The position numbers and the translations under genes were made by a program. DNA of 9,489 nt from an uncultured Lentisphaeria bacterium (GTDB lineage: Bacteria > Verrucomicrobiota > Lentisphaeria > JABSQK01 > CAJWLW01): contig CAJWLW010000185.1 in the NCBI GenBank assembly GCA_913042885.1, positions 1 to 9,489 on the forward strand, in the 5' to 3' direction. Below, piece after piece: positions 5,772 through 9,489 of the stretch. Below the pieces are notes generated by a model. That model did not search any database. It was not told where the DNA came from and worked only from the letters and a program-made list of their open reading frames with translations. Every line of letters starts with the position of its first letter. Within the stretch, counting starts at the first letter, position 1.

Positions 5772-7364
5772 ATGGAGAATTCTATCCGCAGATGCGTTAT
5801 GGTGGTCGTGTTTCTTTTGGCCGGGGGGACTTACGCCCAGGCGGTCGGGTTCGTCCGCCCGCTGACGGAACTGAACGAGCCGGTGGGCGCGCTGCCGAAA
5901 AGTATCAGCGTGCAGATCTTCCCTGGCGAGTTCGAGACCGTTGTTGTGGGCAACAGTGAGACAACGGTGGCGGATGCGGACGGCTTGGAAGTCGAGGAAT
6001 TCCGGCTCTATACCATGCGCTATGGAGACATTGCGAAGGCGTCTGCCGAGGGCCTGAACGGTTACCCGCCTGCGGTGCGCGGTGTGTTGCTGAACGTGCC
6101 GTTCTACATGGCGCCCAAGGGAATGAAGTGTGAGAGTCTGTCGTCGCTGGCAGCGATTCGGATACACGTGCCCAGGGAGACGCCCCCCGGTAAGCGGCTG
6201 GTGGCACTGAAGTCCGGCGGACTTAGCGTAGAGGTCGAAGTTCTGCCATTCCAGCTGCCACGCGCGGGGATCGCGTTCGGCATGTATTGGGACTGCGGCA
6301 GATACCCACAGGAGTATCTGGAAGGCGACTGGACGCAGATTCTGGAGGACATGCGAGACCACGGGCAGACCTCTGTTACCGCCTACGGCCGGGACGCAGC
6401 CGGCGAGCCGGTTTTTCTAGCCGATGGCGCCTTCAATCCCGATCCTCGCAACAGGCTTGCGCGACATATCCAGATCGGACTGGACGTGGGGCTGTTGAGC
6501 AGCGACATCCCCGTGATGATGCTCTCGACGGACGTAGATGCCAGGCAGGCCGTCAGTCTCAAGGCCCACGCAGCCAAGCATGGTTGGCCGGAAATCTTCT
6601 TGTATTCGCGCGACGAGCCCCCGAGAGACGCGGAGGCGGAGCTGGAGATGGCGAAGTCGCATGCCGAATTCAACGCGCTGGGCTTTCGCGACATCACCGC
6701 GATTGCGCCTGAATCGGCCTGGGTGATGGGCGAACACCTGGACGTGTGGGTGGTCCACCTCGACGTCACCTCGGCGCTCGTTGAATACGCGCGTCGCCTG
6801 GGGGCGGAGGTTTGGACTTACAACTGCATGCAGCGAGGCACGAACCCGCGATTCCATCGCCATTACGCGGGGCTCTATACCTGGGCCAGGAAGCTCAAGG
6901 GCAACTTCCTGTGGGCCTACGTGCACACTGCCGAGAGCCAGGTGAAACCCGACGGGACGTGGGCGCCGAATATCACCTTCGAGTATGTGCTCCCGACGCC
7001 TGAGGGGCCGATCCCGACGGTTGGGTGGGAGGGCCGCCGAGACGGAATCGTGGACTATCGGGTGATGACGCTTTTGGAGCATGAGATTTTCAGCAATCCA
7101 AAGCATCCGGCTGCTCCTGGAATCGCAACCTGGCTGCACGACATCCGCGTTCGCGCGTCGGCCGATCCCTGGGATGGATACGTGCAGCACCTCATGGCGA
7201 ACAATTCTCCGCCCTGGTGGCGTTCTTACCCCTGGGATCACCCCGACGTGGTGACGCCGCCCGGGTTCGAGGCGGGCGACTACGACGCCATCCGCCGGCA
7301 GGCGGTGGCGTATATCCTGAAGCTGCGCGAGGCGCCCGCCGGCGGGTCCGGCGCAGATCAATAG
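5772..7364 (+). CDS. Secreted GH123-like / DUF4091-type glycoside hydrolase
   Basis: The product has 530 residues. A signal peptide (MENSIRRC, core VMVVVFLLAG, cleavage near TYAQA, residues ~20-24) directs export. The N-terminal part (~25-165) looks like the beta-sandwich domain of this family: 'FPGEFETVVVGN', then 'IRIHVPRETPPGKRLVALKSGG'. From ~168 a TIM-barrel-like region starts at FGMYWDCG, carries Asp281-Glu282 in 'IFLYSRDEPPRD', then WTYNCM, 'GNFLWAYVHTAE' and the late hallmark 'GWEGRRDGIVDYRVMTLLEHE' (418-437). In GH123 beta-N-acetylgalactosaminidases an Asp-Glu pair at the equivalent place supports substrate-assisted catalysis, so an N-acetylhexosamine substrate is possible but unproven. 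The family is assigned from remembered motifs. It is monocistronic by spacing (289 bases after the upstream gene) and convergent with a distant paralogue. Confidence 0.92.
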   Translation: MENSIRRCVMVVVFLLAGGTYAQAVGFVRPLTELNEPVGALPKSISVQIFPGEFETVVVGNSETTVADADGLEVEEFRLYTMRYGDIAKASAEGLNGYPPAVRGVLLNVPFYMAPKGMKCESLSSLAAIRIHVPRETPPGKRLVALKSGGLSVEVEVLPFQLPRAGIAFGMYWDCGRYPQEYLEGDWTQILEDMRDHGQTSVTAYGRDAAGEPVFLADGAFNPDPRNRLARHIQIGLDVGLLSSDIPVMMLSTDVDARQAVSLKAHAAKHGWPEIFLYSRDEPPRDAEAELEMAKSHAEFNALGFRDITAIAPESAWVMGEHLDVWVVHLDVTSALVEYARRLGAEVWTYNCMQRGTNPRFHRHYAGLYTWARKLKGNFLWAYVHTAESQVKPDGTWAPNITFEYVLPTPEGPIPTVGWEGRRDGIVDYRVMTLLEHEIFSNPKHPAAPGIATWLHDIRVRASADPWDGYVQHLMANNSPPWWRSYPWDHPDVVTPPGFEAGDYDAIRRQAVAYILKLREAPAGGSGADQ

Positions 7365-7385
7365 GCCGCACGTCCCCGTGTTGTG

Positions 7386-7426
7386 GGACCCCACTGGCCT
7401 TGTCCCTGACACGCCCAGCGGGGTCC
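7386..7426. terminator. Possible bidirectional hairpin between convergent glycosidase genes
   Basis: GGACCCC (7386-7392) and GGGGTCC (7420-7426) form a 7-bp perfect stem with a 27-base loop in the 111-base gap between the two convergent stop codons. No T-run follows on either strand. The position is right for a shared transcription end, but the structure is weak. Confidence 0.3.
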
Positions 7427-7475
7427 AGGCATCAGCAGCGGATCATCCCGTGAACGCTTACCTTTCCTTTCGCGA

Positions 7476-9266
7476 TCATTCCCTCCCCGGCAACAGTTCC
7501 ACAATCTTCGCAACGATTCCCCTGCGCAGTTCATCCAGATCGCCGCTCGGGTCGATTGCAGCGACCCATTTCTCGATCTCCCGGGCGCGCCCGCGGCGAG
7601 CAGGATCTTTCTTCGCCACCTCGATCTTCTCCAGCAGCGTCGACAGATACCGCAGATCATCGACAGCTTCGCGGCGGCCTTCCCACTGGAGCGTGTCCAC
7701 GACACCGTTCGAAGTGGCGTAGGCCATCACGTGGTCGCGATAACCGCGCTTGTCGTCGGCGCGGATATCGAAGTCATTCCACATGATCTGCCCGCCGAAC
7801 GTGGCCTGGTAAGCGTAGTTAGTCACCCCGTCATAGCCGGCCTTCCAGAGCAGCAGGCCGCAGTTGCGCCGATAGGTCAGCGGCTCCTCGATCCCGCACT
7901 GTGGATTGGCGTAGTTGAAGATGAGCAGGCCCGCCTCGTGCAGGCGCTTCGCCCATTCCGGGTTCGGCGCGCCCCCGGCTATCAGGAGGTGCACAACCTC
8001 TTTGACCTGGTTCCACAGCTCGCGGCGCGCCGGCGTCTTCCCTTCCCACACCTGCGGACTGGCCGCCAGATAGGTCTTTACTCCGATCTCGTCCCGGAGG
8101 AACGTCCAGGGTTCTATCTGCCGCTGGGTTTGCTCCGGACCAGCCTCGTCGGGGCCGTAGTTGAAGAACTCGCGATAGCCGAAGGATCTTGACAGTTCCA
8201 GCATCTCACCGAGAACGCGTCGGGTCAACTCAGGTTCGTCCTGGGGGGGGCCGCTGTATCCCCACGCACAGTAGAAGAAGCGATCCATGTTGATGCCCGC
8301 TTCCTTGCGCAGTTGGAACATCCTTCTCATGCGATCCATAGCGGCCGGATTCTCCCCATCGCCGGTGGGCTGATAGCACAAAGGCGAATCGACACCGTGA
8401 GCGACCAGGTTGCGCAGCTCCGCCTTGTACTGCTCCTCTGTCTTTGAATTATCGTGAATGATCGGAACGTCCGATCCCGAGAGCTGTCCGCGGTAGTAGA
8501 TCGAGTGCACCACGGCGCTGCGCGCCAGCTTGAACGGATGCACCCCGAGGCGCAGCGGCAGAAGCACGTCTGACGATCCCTCGCAACGGACGGTTATTTT
8601 TCCTTCATATGTCCCTGCAGAGGCGTCGTCCGGGACGCGCACGGTCACCCAGAATTGCCTCACCTGTCCGGCGGGGACGTTCACCGGCTGCAGCGTGTCC
8701 GCGTCGCGAATCAACAACTCCTTCGTCAATCCGGGATTGTTGCCGGTGATGTCCTCGTAGCGTACCTCGCCCGTCTTCGGGTCCGTCACACGAAGGCGAT
8801 TCTGCTTCTTCTCGTGGTCGACGCGCACGAGGTCGTCGTCGTTGACGAGAAGCTCCGGCAGCAGCACCGGGCCCTTGACTTCCTGGGCACCCCATGGCTC
8901 CCACGGCTTGGCCAGATCGTAACCCTGGTACCAGCACTTGACGAGCTTGATTTCGATCGCTTCGGCGCCGATCATGCCGTCGGCGGAAGTCAGGTCCGAA
9001 CACGAGACAGTCAATCCCTCGATGTCGCGCGACGGCATCACCACGAAAGACACGGGCTCATATTCCCCCGGGCACGCGGTAAGCGAAAGCGCCTGCGCTG
9101 CCGTTTTCGGTATCGACGACGTCGGGAGGATCCAGTCATTGGTGATGGTCGGCGCAGCGCGCACAATGAAGGGTGTGTCCTTCGGCGCCTGCGCAACCGC
9201 GCTCTCGCAGCAGACCAGAAATCCGGTGACCAGGGCTATTGAAGCGCTATATACAGTCTTGCGCAT
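7476..9266 (-). CDS. Secreted GH123-like / DUF4091-domain glycoside hydrolase
   Basis: The product has 596 residues from ATG 9266. The start is chosen because it opens a signal peptide (MRKTVYSASIALVTGFLVCC, cleavage near AVAQA, residues ~22-27) and has AAAGGAA seven bases upstream. An in-frame ATG at 9473 would bury this signal behind 69 Arg-rich residues. Residues ~35-245 are an N-terminal beta-rich domain ('CPGEYEPVSFVV', VLLPELLVND, 'PAGQVRQFWVTVRVPDDASA', LPLRLGVHPF). Residues ~255-540 form the barrel-like catalytic region, with Asp373-Glu374 in 'FFNYGPDEAGPEQ', 'LLLWKAGYDGVTNYAY', 'GGQIMWNDFD' and the DUF4091 hallmark 'LQWEGRREAVDDLRYLSTLL'. The Asp-Glu pair matches the GH123 catalytic dyad. 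The C-terminal ~55 residues are helical. It is probably a periplasmic or secreted exoglycosidase; the sugar is not determined. Confidence 0.93.
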   Translation of the reverse strand: MRKTVYSASIALVTGFLVCCESAVAQAPKDTPFIVRAAPTITNDWILPTSSIPKTAAQALSLTACPGEYEPVSFVVMPSRDIEGLTVSCSDLTSADGMIGAEAIEIKLVKCWYQGYDLAKPWEPWGAQEVKGPVLLPELLVNDDDLVRVDHEKKQNRLRVTDPKTGEVRYEDITGNNPGLTKELLIRDADTLQPVNVPAGQVRQFWVTVRVPDDASAGTYEGKITVRCEGSSDVLLPLRLGVHPFKLARSAVVHSIYYRGQLSGSDVPIIHDNSKTEEQYKAELRNLVAHGVDSPLCYQPTGDGENPAAMDRMRRMFQLRKEAGINMDRFFYCAWGYSGPPQDEPELTRRVLGEMLELSRSFGYREFFNYGPDEAGPEQTQRQIEPWTFLRDEIGVKTYLAASPQVWEGKTPARRELWNQVKEVVHLLIAGGAPNPEWAKRLHEAGLLIFNYANPQCGIEEPLTYRRNCGLLLWKAGYDGVTNYAYQATFGGQIMWNDFDIRADDKRGYRDHVMAYATSNGVVDTLQWEGRREAVDDLRYLSTLLEKIEVAKKDPARRGRAREIEKWVAAIDPSGDLDELRRGIVAKIVELLPGRE

Positions 9267-9473
9267 TGTCGTATTCCTTTTCTCAGTTTCTCCGCCGGCG
9301 GGCATGGGAGGCGGGGTCGCAGGCTGCCGCGACACGGCCAGGGTCGTCGCGGAGTTCCGGGCTTCCTCCAGCAGGCCGTTGGCGCTGGCGTCGCAGTCGT
9401 CGTTGTTGTAGATGACGCGGCGTCGCCGCCACGCGGCCTGCCTGCGTCGCGTCTGCAATTCGTTTGCGGTCAT
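9267..9473 (-). pseudogene. Possible N-terminal remnant of another protein, in frame with the downstream glycosidase
   Basis: An ATG at 9473 opens 69 codons that run without a stop into the glycosidase gene. The first ~28 residues, with 'RRRQAAWRRRRVIYNNDDCD', recall the start of a family of uncharacterised proteins in Planctomycetota-like genomes that begin with an Arg-rich helix followed by (I/V)(I/F/Y)NNDG(C/D)D. That resemblance is from memory. After about residue 30 the sequence becomes low-complexity (ATPPPMPAGG) and no longer looks like that family. There is no strong Shine-Dalgarno before 9473. It may be a truncated gene start left next to the glycosidase, or an upstream small ORF. 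The glycosidase itself almost certainly starts at 9266. Confidence 0.3.
9274..9280 (-). promoter_or_regulatory. Ribosome binding site deciding the start at 9266
   Basis: AAAGGAA on the minus strand lies seven bases before ATG 9266, which is followed directly by a signal peptide. This favours the internal start over the in-frame ATG at 9473. Confidence 0.7.
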
Positions 9474-9489
9474 GGGTCGAGAACCTGGT

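Noticed and set aside
6417..7412. Long open frame (331 codons) on the minus strand opposite the first glycosidase
   Set aside because: Its translation is Arg/His/Pro-rich with no domain pattern, and the opposite strand encodes a clear secreted enzyme. It is a shadow of GC-rich coding sequence.
7731..8192. Plus-strand open frame (153 codons) inside the second glycosidase gene
   Set aside because: It lies antisense to a well supported coding region, with no ribosome binding site and no recognisable motif.

Overview
The window reads like a low-gene-density piece of a GC-rich, environmental Gram-negative genome. The mix of two secreted DUF4091/GH123-like glycosidase genes, an exported sulfatase-fold/TPR fusion and a collagen-like exoprotein is typical of the PVC group (Planctomycetota, Lentisphaerota) or Hydrogenedentota-type bacteria. 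No informational gene is present, so the phylum is an inference only.

Layout, left to right. Bases 1-530 hold a decayed 3' end of a DegT/DnrJ/EryC1/StrS sugar aminotransferase (minus strand) and a minus-strand terminator at about 497-527. Bases 553-774 carry a start-less C-terminal remnant that resembles the tail of the next gene. Bases 881-2230 (minus) encode a secreted protein built from two near-identical beta-rich modules, a short collagen-like Gly-X-Y tract and a Cys-containing tail. It has a ribosome binding site, a candidate promoter and a candidate terminator. Bases 2354-3147 are gene-free, with a perfect 20-bp palindrome. Bases 3164-5482 (plus) encode a membrane-anchored or exported alkaline-phosphatase-superfamily 'sulfatase' domain fused to about nine TPRs. 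It has Thr where a classical sulfatase has Cys/Ser. Bases 5483-5771 are intergenic and contain two inverted repeats. Bases 5772-7364 (plus) and 7476-9266 (minus) are two convergent, secreted, GH123-like/DUF4091 proteins, each with an Asp-Glu pair at the expected catalytic position. The last 200 bases hold an in-frame stretch upstream of the second glycosidase that looks like the N-terminal remnant of another protein.

How they may work together: all four intact genes encode exported products. The two glycosidase-like proteins probably trim extracellular or periplasmic glycans, perhaps N-acetylhexosamine-containing ones. The sulfatase-fold protein could act on sulfate or phosphate esters or transfer a phospho-group in the periplasm. 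The collagen-like protein is probably surface-exposed or secreted. The genes are separately oriented and spaced, so there is no operon evidence for one pathway. The two gene remnants, the repeat-bearing spacers and the lower-GC sulfatase/TPR gene suggest an accessory, rearranged region. No defence system, CRISPR array, tRNA, rRNA or intact transposase was seen.
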